Positions 27,172 through 36,580 of a stretch of 64,000 nt of DNA are shown piece by piece. The position numbers and the translations under genes are program-made. Position 1 is the first letter of the stretch. Every line of letters begins with the position of its first letter. The stretch spans positions 158,770 to 222,769 of the forward strand of contig NZ_CANTKB010000002.1 of NCBI RefSeq assembly GCF_947654165.1. Direction: 5' to 3'. This DNA comes from an uncultured Blautia sp. Lineage in GTDB: Bacteria > Bacillota > Clostridia > Lachnospirales > Lachnospiraceae. The notes under the pieces are model-generated. The model searched no databases, was not told the origin of the DNA, and saw only the letters and a program-made list of their open reading frames with translations.

Positions 27172-27199
27172 ACACCGCAGGAATTGAAACCTGCGGTGT
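27172..27199 (+). terminator. Intercistronic hairpin between binding protein and permease
   Basis: A perfect 10-bp GC-rich stem ACACCGCAGG / CCTGCGGTGT with an 8-base loop and no long T run. It probably stabilises the upstream message or attenuates read-through. Confidence 0.7.
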
Positions 27200-27228
27200 A
27201 TTTCCTCAAATGATAGGAGGAGAAAAAA

Positions 27229-28107
27229 GTGACAATTAGTAAAAAATCTATGAAATGGATTCCTTGGATTTTGATTCTTCCAGTTGTACTTATTCGTGGT
27301 TTTACTACCTTATATCCGATTTTAATTACTTTGAAAAATAGTTTATTTGATATAAAAGTTTTGTCTGGTGTTAATGAGTTTGTTGGTCTGGCGAATTATG
27401 TGAATGTGTTTAAAGATACCAAAGTACAAACATCCATATCGTTTACTGTGATGTTCGTGGTTGTCTCTATGGTGTTTCATGTGATTCTCGGAGTGGCACT
27501 GGCTTTAATTTTGAACATGAAGTTTAAAGGCAGAAGATTTTTACGAACAATTGTCTTGATTCCCTGGGCTATGCCGGCAGTTGTTATTGGTATGGCAGCA
27601 AAGTGGGGATTTAATAATGATTATGGACTGGTAAATGATTTTATACGGCGTTTTGTAGAAGATTTCCAGTATAACTGGTTAATTAATACAGGTTCTGCCA
27701 GAGCAGCGGTTATTGCTATGGATTTATGGAAAGATCTTCCGTTTTTTGCAATTTTAGTGCTTTCAGGACTTCAGTTTATATCAGGAGATATTTATGAGGC
27801 TGCAAAGGTGGATGGAGCAAATGGAGTTCAAAGCTTTTTCCGTATTACTTTACCGTTAATTACAAAGAATGTAATTACCTTATGTATTCCGTTTACACTT
27901 TGGAGACTGACGACATTTGATCTTGTATATGCTATGACTTCAGGAGGGCCTGGAGAGGATACCTCATTAATTGCTTACAGGATTACTACAGAAGCATTTA
28001 CAAATCTGAATGTGGGATATGCAGCTACGTTAGCGGTTATGTTATTCCTGGTGATGGCAATCTTTAGTTTTATTAATATTAAGTTTATCAATAAGCTGGC
28101 AGATTAG
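27229..28107 (+). CDS. Sugar ABC transporter permease, MalF/UgpA type
   Basis: A 292-residue permease with six membrane segments and the EAA loop DIYEAAKVDGANGVQSFFRI followed by LPLI. The start is a GTG at 27229 with AGGAGGAG six bases upstream; the next internal ATG would remove part of the first basic region. It pairs with the next permease. The ATPase is not encoded here; a shared MsmK-type ATPase elsewhere is usual for this class. Confidence 0.92.
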   Translation: MTISKKSMKWIPWILILPVVLIRGFTTLYPILITLKNSLFDIKVLSGVNEFVGLANYVNVFKDTKVQTSISFTVMFVVVSMVFHVILGVALALILNMKFKGRRFLRTIVLIPWAMPAVVIGMAAKWGFNNDYGLVNDFIRRFVEDFQYNWLINTGSARAAVIAMDLWKDLPFFAILVLSGLQFISGDIYEAAKVDGANGVQSFFRITLPLITKNVITLCIPFTLWRLTTFDLVYAMTSGGPGEDTSLIAYRITTEAFTNLNVGYAATLAVMLFLVMAIFSFINIKFINKLAD

Positions 28108-28118
28108 GAGGTAATGTC

Positions 28119-28973
28119 ATGAAGGATAGTAATAAATATAAAGTATATAGAGCCTTTACTGCTGTAGGCAGATGGATATTATTTGCAATCGTTGCCTTTT
28201 TGATATTATTCCCTGTTCTATGGATTTTTATATCATCTATTACACCGCCAGGGGAATTGTTTAAAATGCCTATTGATTATATCCCAGATCATCCTACACT
28301 GGACAGTTACAAATTTCTTATAGAAAATGTAGGGCTTTTAGAAAAAATTGGGAATACCGTTTTAATTGTAGGGATTACCATTGTGGTCAGTACGGTTTTG
28401 TGTGCTATGGCGGCATACGGATTTTCCAGATTTAATACAAAAGGTGTAAGTATTGCCTTTGCATTTATTATTGCAACCATGCTGATTCCTGAAGTTGTAA
28501 CAGCAAGACCACTGTATGAGTTTATGAGAGCAGTGGGATTGTATGATACATATCAGGGCTTAATTATTCTTTATATCAGTGCAGTTATTCCATTTACTGT
28601 ATTAATTTTAAAGAATTTTGCAGCGGAGATTCCGGTATCATTGGAAGAGGCAGCAGCCATAGACGGAGCAAATTTTGTACAAAGATTGTTCAGAGTTGTG
28701 TTGCCGCTAATGAAACCTGCGATTGCCACAGTTTGTATTATTAATTTTATTACCTGTTTGAACAACTTTTTTACACCGCTGTATTATTCTAATGATATAC
28801 AGGTGTTATCTGTTGCGATCGTGCAGCTACCGCTCAGAGATAATATGTATGGTGTGCCTTGGGATTTGGTAAGTGCTATGGGATGGATTATTTTGTTACC
28901 TATTATTATTTTTGTAGCAATCTTTGAGAAACAGATTATGGATGGTATAATGGCAGGAGGAGTAAAAGCTTGA
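28119..28973 (+). CDS. Sugar ABC transporter permease, MalG/AraQ type
   Basis: A 284-residue permease with six membrane segments and EAA loop SLEEAAAIDGANFVQRLFRV followed by LPLMKPA. It starts 11 bases after its partner with AGGAGG. The MalG-type C-terminal end (KQIMDGIMAGGVKA) is complete. Confidence 0.92.
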   Translation: MKDSNKYKVYRAFTAVGRWILFAIVAFLILFPVLWIFISSITPPGELFKMPIDYIPDHPTLDSYKFLIENVGLLEKIGNTVLIVGITIVVSTVLCAMAAYGFSRFNTKGVSIAFAFIIATMLIPEVVTARPLYEFMRAVGLYDTYQGLIILYISAVIPFTVLILKNFAAEIPVSLEEAAAIDGANFVQRLFRVVLPLMKPAIATVCIINFITCLNNFFTPLYYSNDIQVLSVAIVQLPLRDNMYGVPWDLVSAMGWIILLPIIIFVAIFEKQIMDGIMAGGVKA

Positions 28974-29006
28974 TTCTGCTAAGAGCTTAAAAAGGAGGAT
29001 ATGATG

Positions 29007-30119
29007 ATGTACTACGATTTTGGAGGAAGTTTAGGAAATTTACCATTGGCGAAACATAGGAAAAGCCGTGCAATTAATGCAGAAAACCCAAAAGGAGAAA
29101 AAGGGAAAGGTGGTATGGCATCCAGTGATTTAGGACCTTCCAGAAAAGGAAGCCCATGCCTTAGGGATATTTTAAGTGGTCAGACAGTGACACTTGCAGA
29201 GATAGATGGGCCAGGTACAATTAATCATATTTGGATTACCGTAGATTCAAAAACTACAGAGGCAGATTGCTTTGTGTTAAGAGATTTGGTGTTACGTATG
29301 TATTGGGATGATGAAGAAGAACCATCAGTAGAAAGTCCTCTGGGAGACTTTTTCTGCTGTGGATTTGGAAGAGAATGCAATGTAAACTCCATGCCAATTG
29401 CCGTGGTGCCAAGCAGAGGATTGAACTGCTATTTCCAGATGCCTTTTCGGAAAAAAGCAAAAATTACATTGGAAAACCAACATGCAAATCCGATTCCTGC
29501 ATTTTTTTATCAGGTGGATTATTGCCTGCATGATGAGGAACTGCCAGAGGACATTGCTTATTTTCATGCTCAATGGAGAAGAGAAAAAATTACACAGTTA
29601 CAAAAGGATTATGTGATTCTTGATAATGTAAAAGGAAAGGGTCATTATGTAGGGACATATATGGCACTGACCACACTGGAACGTTACTGGTGGGGAGAAG
29701 GAGAGATTAAATTTTATATTGATGGAGATGTAGAATATCCAACAATCTGTGGAACTGGGACAGAAGATTATTTTGGAGGTTCCTGGAGTTTTGCAAAGCA
29801 GGTAAACGGTAAAACAGTAGAACAGAATTATTGTACACCGTATTTGGGATATCCATATTATTCTTCTCATGATGACACAATTCATAATTTATACCATAAT
29901 GATGATTGTATGCCTATGCGAGGATTTTATCGTTGGCATATTCAGGATCCTATTTGCTTTGAGGAGGATTTGAAAGTGACGATTCAGCAGATTGGTGTAG
30001 GATATAGGGGATTATTTGAACGACAGGATGATGTGGCAAGTGTGGCATACTGGTATCAGGCAGAACCTCATAATCATTTCCCAGAACTGCCTGGCAAAGA
30101 AGAACGATGGCCCAGATAG
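29007..30119 (+). CDS. GH172 (DUF2961) family glycoside hydrolase
   Basis: About 370 residues, close to the minimum length for DUF2961/GH172. Typical stretches are SSDLGPSRKGSPCLRDI near the N-terminus, IDGPGTINHIWIT, SPLGDFFCCGFG, ICGTGTEDYFGGSWSF and YRWHIQDPICFEEDLKV; acidic residues in SPLGDFF and GTEDYFGG are candidate catalytic groups. Characterised GH172 enzymes act on alpha-D-arabinofuranosides or difructose dianhydride I. No signal peptide, so it works in the cytoplasm on the sugar brought in by the ABC system. Three ATGs occur in a row at 29001-29009; the third has the best distance (8) to AAAGGAGG. Confidence 0.88.
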   Translation: MYYDFGGSLGNLPLAKHRKSRAINAENPKGEKGKGGMASSDLGPSRKGSPCLRDILSGQTVTLAEIDGPGTINHIWITVDSKTTEADCFVLRDLVLRMYWDDEEEPSVESPLGDFFCCGFGRECNVNSMPIAVVPSRGLNCYFQMPFRKKAKITLENQHANPIPAFFYQVDYCLHDEELPEDIAYFHAQWRREKITQLQKDYVILDNVKGKGHYVGTYMALTTLERYWWGEGEIKFYIDGDVEYPTICGTGTEDYFGGSWSFAKQVNGKTVEQNYCTPYLGYPYYSSHDDTIHNLYHNDDCMPMRGFYRWHIQDPICFEEDLKVTIQQIGVGYRGLFERQDDVASVAYWYQAEPHNHFPELPGKEERWPR

Positions 30120-30128
30120 GAGCAAAAT

Positions 30129-31370
30129 TTGAAAAAATATGTATTGGGTGTTTTAATTGGTTTTATGTTGATGGTATCTGGATGCAAAGATGGGCAAAAA
30201 GAAGTCAATATACAAGATATGCAGGGAGGAGAGGTTACATCTCGGAAAGAGAAGATAACAATCATGCATACTGACGCAGAAGTTCCAGGATTTCAAGAGT
30301 TCATCAAGCAGGCAGAGAAAGAGTTGGATTTGGAGATACGGGTGATTTCCTGCCCTGCAAATGCAGATACCCGGCAGGCCAAAATATCTACGATTTTAGC
30401 GGCAGGGGAGGCTTCGGTGGATATTTTTTCTGTAAATGATGAGATGGTCAGTGAGTTTAAGTATAAAGGATATCTGGAGCCATTGAACGATAAGGTAATG
30501 ACAAAAGAATTGCTCTCTAAGTATCCGGAAAGCTATATGCAGAATATTACTATGAAAGATGGTGAGGTTTACTCAGTTCCATACTTTATGGATATTATGG
30601 TGTTCTGGGTAAACCGGGAAGTGACAGGAGACAGGGAAATCCAGACTAAGGAAGATTTTCTTTCGCTGCTGAAAACGGAGTGGGGCCATGATATCTATGG
30701 ATATGGCAGTGCATGGGACAGTACTTATGTTTATAATGAACTTTCAGAATTTATTAATCTTTTTGGAGGAGATTATTATAACTGGGATAATAAAAACACA
30801 AGAGAAGCACTTACATTTCTTCATGATATGGCGGCAAATGGACAAATTCCTATTTCACAGATGACAGATCAGTATGAACAACTGGAACAGAAATTTCTGG
30901 ATGGAAAGTATGCCAGTATTTTTATGTACAGTGGTGCTATGGATGTATTTGAAAGAGCAGGAGTTTATGACAAAAATGAAATTCAAGCGGTAACATTGCC
31001 GCAATTTGAAAAAAATATTACAAATATCGCTACATGGCAATATGTATTAAACAAGGCTTCTGAGCATAAAGAAGGAGCAGTAAAATTTTTAAAATATGCA
31101 GCAAGCAGAGAGGGAAATATTTCTTATGCAGAGTGCATGAATCGTCTACCGGCCAGATTAGATATTGTTCGTGAAGAAGAACTTGATATTCCGGGATTTG
31201 ATATATTACAGGATTATGTTGAACATGTCGAACTGAAAGAACGTCCATTTTCCCAAAATACTATGGAAGATATCTCTACAATAGGTACATTATTTCAGAA
31301 ATATATCATGGATGAAATTTCGCAGGATGAATTCTGCCGGAAAGCCCAGGCCATAGCAGATGGGTTTTAG
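30129..31370 (+). CDS. Sugar ABC transporter substrate-binding lipoprotein (copy 2)
   Basis: A 413-residue lipoprotein with signal peptide MKKYVLGVLIGFMLMV and lipobox VSGC. The start is a TTG at 30129, supported by TAGGAG six bases upstream and by the intact signal peptide. It is clearly related to copy 1: both have the block N/DTRQ-K-(S/T)TIL-G-SVDI-NDEM and share the later motifs YGYGxAWxxTYVYNE and INLFGGDYYxW. It sits at the end of the same operon, after the GH172 gene. A second binding protein could widen substrate range or act as a partner for the sensor kinase. Confidence 0.92.
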   Translation: MKKYVLGVLIGFMLMVSGCKDGQKEVNIQDMQGGEVTSRKEKITIMHTDAEVPGFQEFIKQAEKELDLEIRVISCPANADTRQAKISTILAAGEASVDIFSVNDEMVSEFKYKGYLEPLNDKVMTKELLSKYPESYMQNITMKDGEVYSVPYFMDIMVFWVNREVTGDREIQTKEDFLSLLKTEWGHDIYGYGSAWDSTYVYNELSEFINLFGGDYYNWDNKNTREALTFLHDMAANGQIPISQMTDQYEQLEQKFLDGKYASIFMYSGAMDVFERAGVYDKNEIQAVTLPQFEKNITNIATWQYVLNKASEHKEGAVKFLKYAASREGNISYAECMNRLPARLDIVREEELDIPGFDILQDYVEHVELKERPFSQNTMEDISTIGTLFQKYIMDEISQDEFCRKAQAIADGF

Positions 31371-31532
31371 TGCACGACATTAAGTGGACAAAGTTTCACT
31401 GTATTAAAGAAAATATTATACAAAAGAAAAAAATTCTGTTATACTAAAGCGTGGTAAAAATCAGAGGAGTCTGTTTTTACTGCGCTTATATTATGTTAAC
31501 TATTATCAGACAAAGACATCAGGAGGAATAGT

Positions 31533-33371
31533 ATGTGTGGAATTGTTGGATATGTAGGAACTGAAAACGCAGCCCCCATCTTAATCGACGGTCTTTCAAA
31601 ATTAGAGTACAGAGGCTATGATTCCGCCGGAATCGCAGTTTCGGGAGATGAGAGGAAAAACGGAGAGATTGAGATTATTAAGGCAAAAGGAAGGCTTCAG
31701 GTCTTAAGAGAAATGACGGATAACGGAAGAACTGTGAGAGGAAACTGTGGGATTGGCCATACGCGCTGGGCAACACACGGAGAGCCGTCTATTGTGAATG
31801 CACACCCTCATTTTTCAAAAGACAGGAAAATTGCCGTGGTTCACAACGGTATTATCGAGAATTATAAAGAGTTAAAAGAACATCTCCAGAAAAAAGGATA
31901 TACCTTTGTGTCCGAAACAGATACAGAAGTGATTGCTCATTTGTTGGATTATTATTATAAAGGGGATCCGTTGAAGGCTATTTCAAAGGTTCTCGGAAGG
32001 GTAAGAGGTTCCTACGCATTGGGAATCTTATTTCAGGAGGTTCCGGGTACGTTATATGCTGTAAGAAAAGACAGCCCGCTGATCATCGGTAAGTCAGAGC
32101 AGGGTAATTTTATTGCATCTGATGTTCCGGCTATTCTGAAATATACTAAGACAGTATGTTATATTGATGATAAGGAAATTGCAGAAATCACAGCAGACCA
32201 TATTGCTTTTTATGATATTGACCAGGAAGAACTGGAACGGGAATTTAAGGTTGTAGAATGGGATGCCAAGGCAGCAGAAAAAGAAGGATTTGAGCATTTT
32301 ATGCTGAAAGAAATCTATGAACAGCCAAAAGCAGTAGCAGATACCATTAGTCCACGAATCCAGGATGGCAAGATTGTTATTGAAGAATTAGAAATGTCAG
32401 ATGAAGATATCCGGAATATTTCACGTATTCAGATTGTAGCCTGCGGTTCGGCATATCATGTGGGGATGTGTGCAAAATATGTGCTGGAGCATCTGGCGAA
32501 GATTCCGGTGGATGTGGATCTGGCATCAGAATTCCGGTACAGAAATCCTCTGATGACGGAGAATACTCTGGTTGTGGTAATCAGTCAGTCAGGAGAGACA
32601 GCAGATTCACTGGCAGCTCTTCGAGAGGCACAGAAGCGGGGATTTAAAGTTTTAGGAATTGTCAATGTGGTGGGAAGTTCCATTGCCAGAGAGGCAGATA
32701 GCGTATTTTATACCTGGGCGGGTCCGGAAATCTCGGTTGCCACAACAAAGGCTTACAGCACACAGTTGGCGGCTATATATTTGATTGGACTGTTTTTCGG
32801 ACAGGTGCGTGGTGTGCTGGAAGAGAAAGAATATCAGGAATATGTAAAAGAACTGGGACGGCTTCCGGAGAAAATCCAGCGGGTTCTGGATGAAAAGGAA
32901 CGGATTCAGTGGCTTGCCAATAAATATTCCCACACCAAGGATGTGTTTTTTATAGGGAGAGGACTGGACTATGCCATTTCCCTGGAAGGCTCTTTGAAAT
33001 TAAAGGAAATTTCTTATATTCATTCTGAAGCTTATGCAGCAGGAGAGTTAAAACATGGAACAATTTCTCTGATAGAAGACGGGGTATTGGTAGTAGGAGT
33101 TGCCACCCAGCCGGAATTGTTTGAAAAGGAAATCAGCAATCTGGTGGAGGTGAGAAGCCGTGGTGCATCGGTATTAGGTCTGACTTCGTATGGTAATTAT
33201 ACGATGGAAGATATTGCAGATTTTACTGTTTATGTGCCGAAAACAAAGGATTACTTTGCTACCAGCCTGGCTGTAGTTCCTCTGCAGCTTTTGGCATATT
33301 ATATATCAGTTGCAAAAGGACTGGACGTGGATAAGCCAAGGAATCTGGCAAAAAGCGTGACTGTAGAATAA
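31533..33371 (+). CDS. glmS: Glutamine--fructose-6-phosphate aminotransferase (isomerizing)
   Basis: A 612-residue cytoplasmic enzyme making glucosamine-6-phosphate for peptidoglycan. The N-terminal glutaminase begins MCGIVGYVG with catalytic Cys after Met removal. Two SIS domains follow (CGSAYHVGMCAKYVLEH, SQSGETADSLAAL, and GRGLDYAISLEGSLKLKE), and the C-terminus KPRNLAKSVTVE is diagnostic. AGGAGG precedes the start. I looked for a glmS ribozyme in 31371-31532 and did not find one. Length is normal. Confidence 0.97.
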   Translation: MCGIVGYVGTENAAPILIDGLSKLEYRGYDSAGIAVSGDERKNGEIEIIKAKGRLQVLREMTDNGRTVRGNCGIGHTRWATHGEPSIVNAHPHFSKDRKIAVVHNGIIENYKELKEHLQKKGYTFVSETDTEVIAHLLDYYYKGDPLKAISKVLGRVRGSYALGILFQEVPGTLYAVRKDSPLIIGKSEQGNFIASDVPAILKYTKTVCYIDDKEIAEITADHIAFYDIDQEELEREFKVVEWDAKAAEKEGFEHFMLKEIYEQPKAVADTISPRIQDGKIVIEELEMSDEDIRNISRIQIVACGSAYHVGMCAKYVLEHLAKIPVDVDLASEFRYRNPLMTENTLVVVISQSGETADSLAALREAQKRGFKVLGIVNVVGSSIAREADSVFYTWAGPEISVATTKAYSTQLAAIYLIGLFFGQVRGVLEEKEYQEYVKELGRLPEKIQRVLDEKERIQWLANKYSHTKDVFFIGRGLDYAISLEGSLKLKEISYIHSEAYAAGELKHGTISLIEDGVLVVGVATQPELFEKEISNLVEVRSRGASVLGLTSYGNYTMEDIADFTVYVPKTKDYFATSLAVVPLQLLAYYISVAKGLDVDKPRNLAKSVTVE

Positions 33372-33372
33372 G

Positions 33373-33412
33373 AAAAGTCCATGGCAGGCACAGTGTTCTG
33401 CCATGGGCTTTT
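33373..33412. terminator. Bidirectional terminator after glmS
   Basis: A 15-bp stem AAAAGTCCATGGCAG / CTGCCATGGGCTTTT with one wobble pair, T-rich on both flanks. It serves glmS on the plus strand and the DHHW gene on the minus strand. Confidence 0.88.
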
Positions 33413-33414
33413 TC

Positions 33415-34629
33415 TTATTCAGATACCAGCACATCTCTTAGGGAATTATCCCCGAGGAAGGTATTTACATTATAAAGAAATAAGATATCAGTGATTTCAT
33501 TGTCAGAAATCAGGCTTTCAATATCATCATAAAAATATCTTGGGTCAATGACAATAATATTTCTATAGTAAGGAATCAAAAATGGAATAAAACAATTGGC
33601 ATAAGAATCTTTAAACAGTAGGAGATTCTTCTTTTCTTCCATGGGAGTAGAAATATCCACCCGGGCATGATTTCCTCCAAAGAAAACTTCGTATTTGTCT
33701 TTGTTTTTTAACGCAGCACTGTCATACACAGAGACTGTCTTTTTTCCTTCATCAATAAAATTTACCACGCACTCAGTATTAACACCTTGAGGAACGTAGA
33801 TTTCAATGGTATCCAGAGCTTTGTCATATCCGCTTTTGGATGCAAGTGTGCCCTGAAAACTGTGGGTTACAGGATAAATGTTGTATTCCTGTGTAGATCC
33901 TTCAATACCAAGAGCAGTGGAAAGTGCATCAAAAGCATATCGGGCACCCAGAGTGGTCCAGTGATGGTCAGTCTTATAATAGATTTCCTCTTCTTTATGT
34001 GAAGACATGGTCTTTGTCAGATCTACAAAATTTAAGGAGGTGCTTACGGCATTCATCACATATTTAATATCTTTTTCCTGATCCCGCACAGGTGCGTTTT
34101 TGGGAAGGAACTGGTCATAAATATAAGCAGCATTAGGAACCAGGCTCATAACCGTGTTAATATCAGGATGGCTGGCAGAAAAATTGCTGATTGCATCCAG
34201 GTTATTGTCCAGAGCCTTTTGGTTAGGAGCTGTGGGAATTTCCATGAGATGATCCTTTTTTCCGATATAAACACCATTGGATTCTCTTTTTCCAAGAGCC
34301 AGATCTTCCAAAACTTTTAAGTTAATCCATTTATCACGGATAAAAAACTGGTCTGTGACATAATCCTCCATATCTTTCATGTATTTTCCACTGGTCAGAT
34401 TTGCGACAGAAAATTCCGGCTTTTGAGCTAACATCCGGTTTTCTGATTCGGAATATTCTTTATCTTTGCTAAACAGATTAAAAGCAAAAGCCACAGTGAG
34501 AAATACTAGAAAGATTCCGGCCATCTTTATATAAATCTTGGAACTTCTATGATAAAATAATTTTTGTTTCCGGATTCGCCGTTCTTCCGGTGTCATTTCT
34601 CTTTTTCTTTGATGTCTTTGGTTTTCCAT
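33415..34629 (-). CDS. DHHW-family (AlgX/AlgJ-like) cell-surface polymer acetylation protein
   Basis: About 404 residues. A basic N-terminus, one membrane helix (IYIKMAGIFLVFLTVAFAF), then an extracytoplasmic SGNH-like domain with the diagnostic motif TDHHWTTLGARYAFDAL near residue 218 and the late motif LFKDSYANCFIPFL. Such proteins transfer acetyl groups, brought across the membrane by an MBOAT partner, to a surface polysaccharide. It lies 19 bases downstream of the MBOAT gene and is the last gene of the cluster. The acceptor polymer is unknown. Confidence 0.88.
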   Translation of the reverse strand: MENQRHQRKREMTPEERRIRKQKLFYHRSSKIYIKMAGIFLVFLTVAFAFNLFSKDKEYSESENRMLAQKPEFSVANLTSGKYMKDMEDYVTDQFFIRDKWINLKVLEDLALGKRESNGVYIGKKDHLMEIPTAPNQKALDNNLDAISNFSASHPDINTVMSLVPNAAYIYDQFLPKNAPVRDQEKDIKYVMNAVSTSLNFVDLTKTMSSHKEEEIYYKTDHHWTTLGARYAFDALSTALGIEGSTQEYNIYPVTHSFQGTLASKSGYDKALDTIEIYVPQGVNTECVVNFIDEGKKTVSVYDSAALKNKDKYEVFFGGNHARVDISTPMEEKKNLLLFKDSYANCFIPFLIPYYRNIIVIDPRYFYDDIESLISDNEITDILFLYNVNTFLGDNSLRDVLVSE

Positions 34630-34648
34630 AAATTAAAACTGCCTCCTG

Positions 34649-36061
34649 TCAGAATCGGAAATATAAGAATGGGTTATAAGTGGCATTTACCAGGTAAGCA
34701 ATAGAAAAAACAAAAATTGCTGTATAAATCACGGCTGCAGTGATAGAAGGATAGTTTCCGCTTTTCAGAGTGAAATGGTGGAATTTTTTCCAAAGCCATG
34801 GGGTGGAACACAGACCGCAGAGGATCAGGAGAATCAGATTACTGGTAAGGTAATAGATTCCTGTAGAATCAATAAAGCCGCCGCCTCCGATTCCAAACAT
34901 ATTTCCTAAATAGATAAAGGCATCCTTCAGGGTTGGTGAGAAGAAAAGTACCCATCCGAAAAGTACCAGAATAAAACAATAAGCCTGCTGTATTTTTTCA
35001 GGAAGTTTTTGCAGTTTAGGAGCAAGGAACAGTTTTTCTGCAAGAAGCAGAAGCCCGTAGTAGAGCCCCCAAAGCATAAAATTCCATGCAGCACCATGCC
35101 AGAAACCGGTAAGCATCCACACGATCAGAATATTCCGGATATGTTTTTTCCTGGAGACCCGGTTTCCTCCGAGAGGGATATACACATATTCACGGAACCA
35201 GGTGCCAAGTGAAATATGCCATCTTCTCCAAAATTCTGTAATGCTTTTGGAAATATAAGGATAATCAAAGTTTTTGATAAATTCAAATCCAAACATTTTA
35301 CCAAGTCCAATGGCCATGTCAGAATAACCGCCAAAGTCAAAATAAATCTGCATAGCGTAAGCAATACAGCCAATCCATGCAGTAAGTACAGAACGTTCTG
35401 ACGGAAGGATGGCAGCAATTGCATCATAAGTCATACCAATATTATTTGCCAGCAGTACTTTTTTTCCAAGACCACGTAAGAACCAGGAAACACCCTGTCC
35501 GAATTTGTAAACAGATAAGGTACGTTTGGTTAGCTGAGAATCCACATCTGTGTACCGGACGATCGGTCCTGCGATTAACTGTGGAAACATGGTTACATAG
35601 GCACCAAAGGAAATAAAGTTTTTCTGCACGGGAACCACACCCTTGTATACATCAATAATGTATGAAAGGGTCTGGAATGTGTAGAAAGAAATACCAATGG
35701 GCAGAGCTAATTCTCTGTATGGGATTTCAAAGGGCAATATGGCATTTAAGTTGTGAATCAGGAATCCGTAGTATTTAAAGAATCCAAGAATTGCCAGATT
35801 TACAATAACCGTAGACCAGAAACTGAAACGGAGCATTTTCGTATTTTCCGTTTCCCGGTATTCATTGATCTCAATACCGCTTAAATAGTTAAATACAATG
35901 CTGAAAAGCATCAAAAGTACATATACTGGTTCTCCCCACGCATAGAAGACAAGGCTGCACAAGAGCAGCATCAGGTTTTTCAGCTTCCATGGAACAATAT
36001 AGTAGAGCAGGAGTGTTATGGGAAGAAATACAAACAGAAAGAAAATACTGCTGAAAATCAT
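34649..36061 (-). CDS. MBOAT family O-acyltransferase (AlgI/DltB-like)
   Basis: A 470-residue polytopic membrane protein. It carries the MBOAT signature: SITEFWRRWHISLGTWFREY, YIPLGGNR, and catalytic His in LTGFWHGAAWNFMLWG near residue 320. It moves an acetyl group across the membrane for an extracellular transferase. The neighbours (DHHW protein downstream, DUF4358 and SGNH proteins upstream) make an alginate-acetylation-like machine, although this organism would modify another polymer. Confidence 0.93.
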   Translation of the reverse strand: MIFSSIFFLFVFLPITLLLYYIVPWKLKNLMLLLCSLVFYAWGEPVYVLLMLFSIVFNYLSGIEINEYRETENTKMLRFSFWSTVIVNLAILGFFKYYGFLIHNLNAILPFEIPYRELALPIGISFYTFQTLSYIIDVYKGVVPVQKNFISFGAYVTMFPQLIAGPIVRYTDVDSQLTKRTLSVYKFGQGVSWFLRGLGKKVLLANNIGMTYDAIAAILPSERSVLTAWIGCIAYAMQIYFDFGGYSDMAIGLGKMFGFEFIKNFDYPYISKSITEFWRRWHISLGTWFREYVYIPLGGNRVSRKKHIRNILIVWMLTGFWHGAAWNFMLWGLYYGLLLLAEKLFLAPKLQKLPEKIQQAYCFILVLFGWVLFFSPTLKDAFIYLGNMFGIGGGGFIDSTGIYYLTSNLILLILCGLCSTPWLWKKFHHFTLKSGNYPSITAAVIYTAIFVFSIAYLVNATYNPFLYFRF

Positions 36062-36097
36062 ATTCTTTTATCCTTTCATATATGATAGTAGATTTTT

Positions 36098-36580
36098 TTA
36101 TAAACTGCTGCGGAATGCCTGATCGGCTTTTGTTGCATCTGGGTGTACAATATAAAGAATAAAGTTTCCCTGTACATCCAGGATGTGGTTTTCCAGCAGG
36201 TCAAACTGTTCAATCCCGTAACCTTCAAAACTTGATTTCTGAGTCTCTAATCGGCTGTTGATTGCTTCTGTGACGGATTCAGCCTGGGAACGGTCCTTTA
36301 GCTTGATGATTAGGAGTTCCTCGGCATTCATATTTGTGACAGGTGCATAAAGTGTAACGCCTTCGTAGTCACTGGCATTCAGACCATAAAATTTTTTGAA
36401 CATACGGTTGCTGCTTTCTTCCATGCCTTCTACTTTAATTGCTTTTATCACAGAATCCGTAACAGCATTTAATGTAGAGTTGCTGTTCTTGTTGCCAACC
36501 TGGAGAAGAATAATAAATACCAGAAGTATTACCACCATTCCAATACGGATGGGGGTCAAAATAGAAATTTTTTTATTCAT
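36098..36580 (-). CDS. DUF4358 membrane-anchored protein
   Basis: A 160-residue protein with one N-terminal membrane helix (IGMVVILLVFIILLQVG) and an extracytoplasmic domain with the DUF4358 features (FKKFYGLNASDYEGVTLYAP, NMNAEELLIIKL). DUF4358 proteins are common in Firmicutes acetylation clusters but have no proven function. Its start overlaps the end of the SGNH gene by 8 bases, so it is coupled to it, and the MBOAT gene follows 36 bases later. Confidence 0.85.
   Translation of the reverse strand: MNKKISILTPIRIGMVVILLVFIILLQVGNKNSNSTLNAVTDSVIKAIKVEGMEESSNRMFKKFYGLNASDYEGVTLYAPVTNMNAEELLIIKLKDRSQAESVTEAINSRLETQKSSFEGYGIEQFDLLENHILDVQGNFILYIVHPDATKADQAFRSSL

Noticed and set aside
31371..31532. 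glmS ribozyme in the glmS leader
   Set aside because: I could not find the conserved ribozyme core or its pseudoknot stems; the leader is AT-rich and short.
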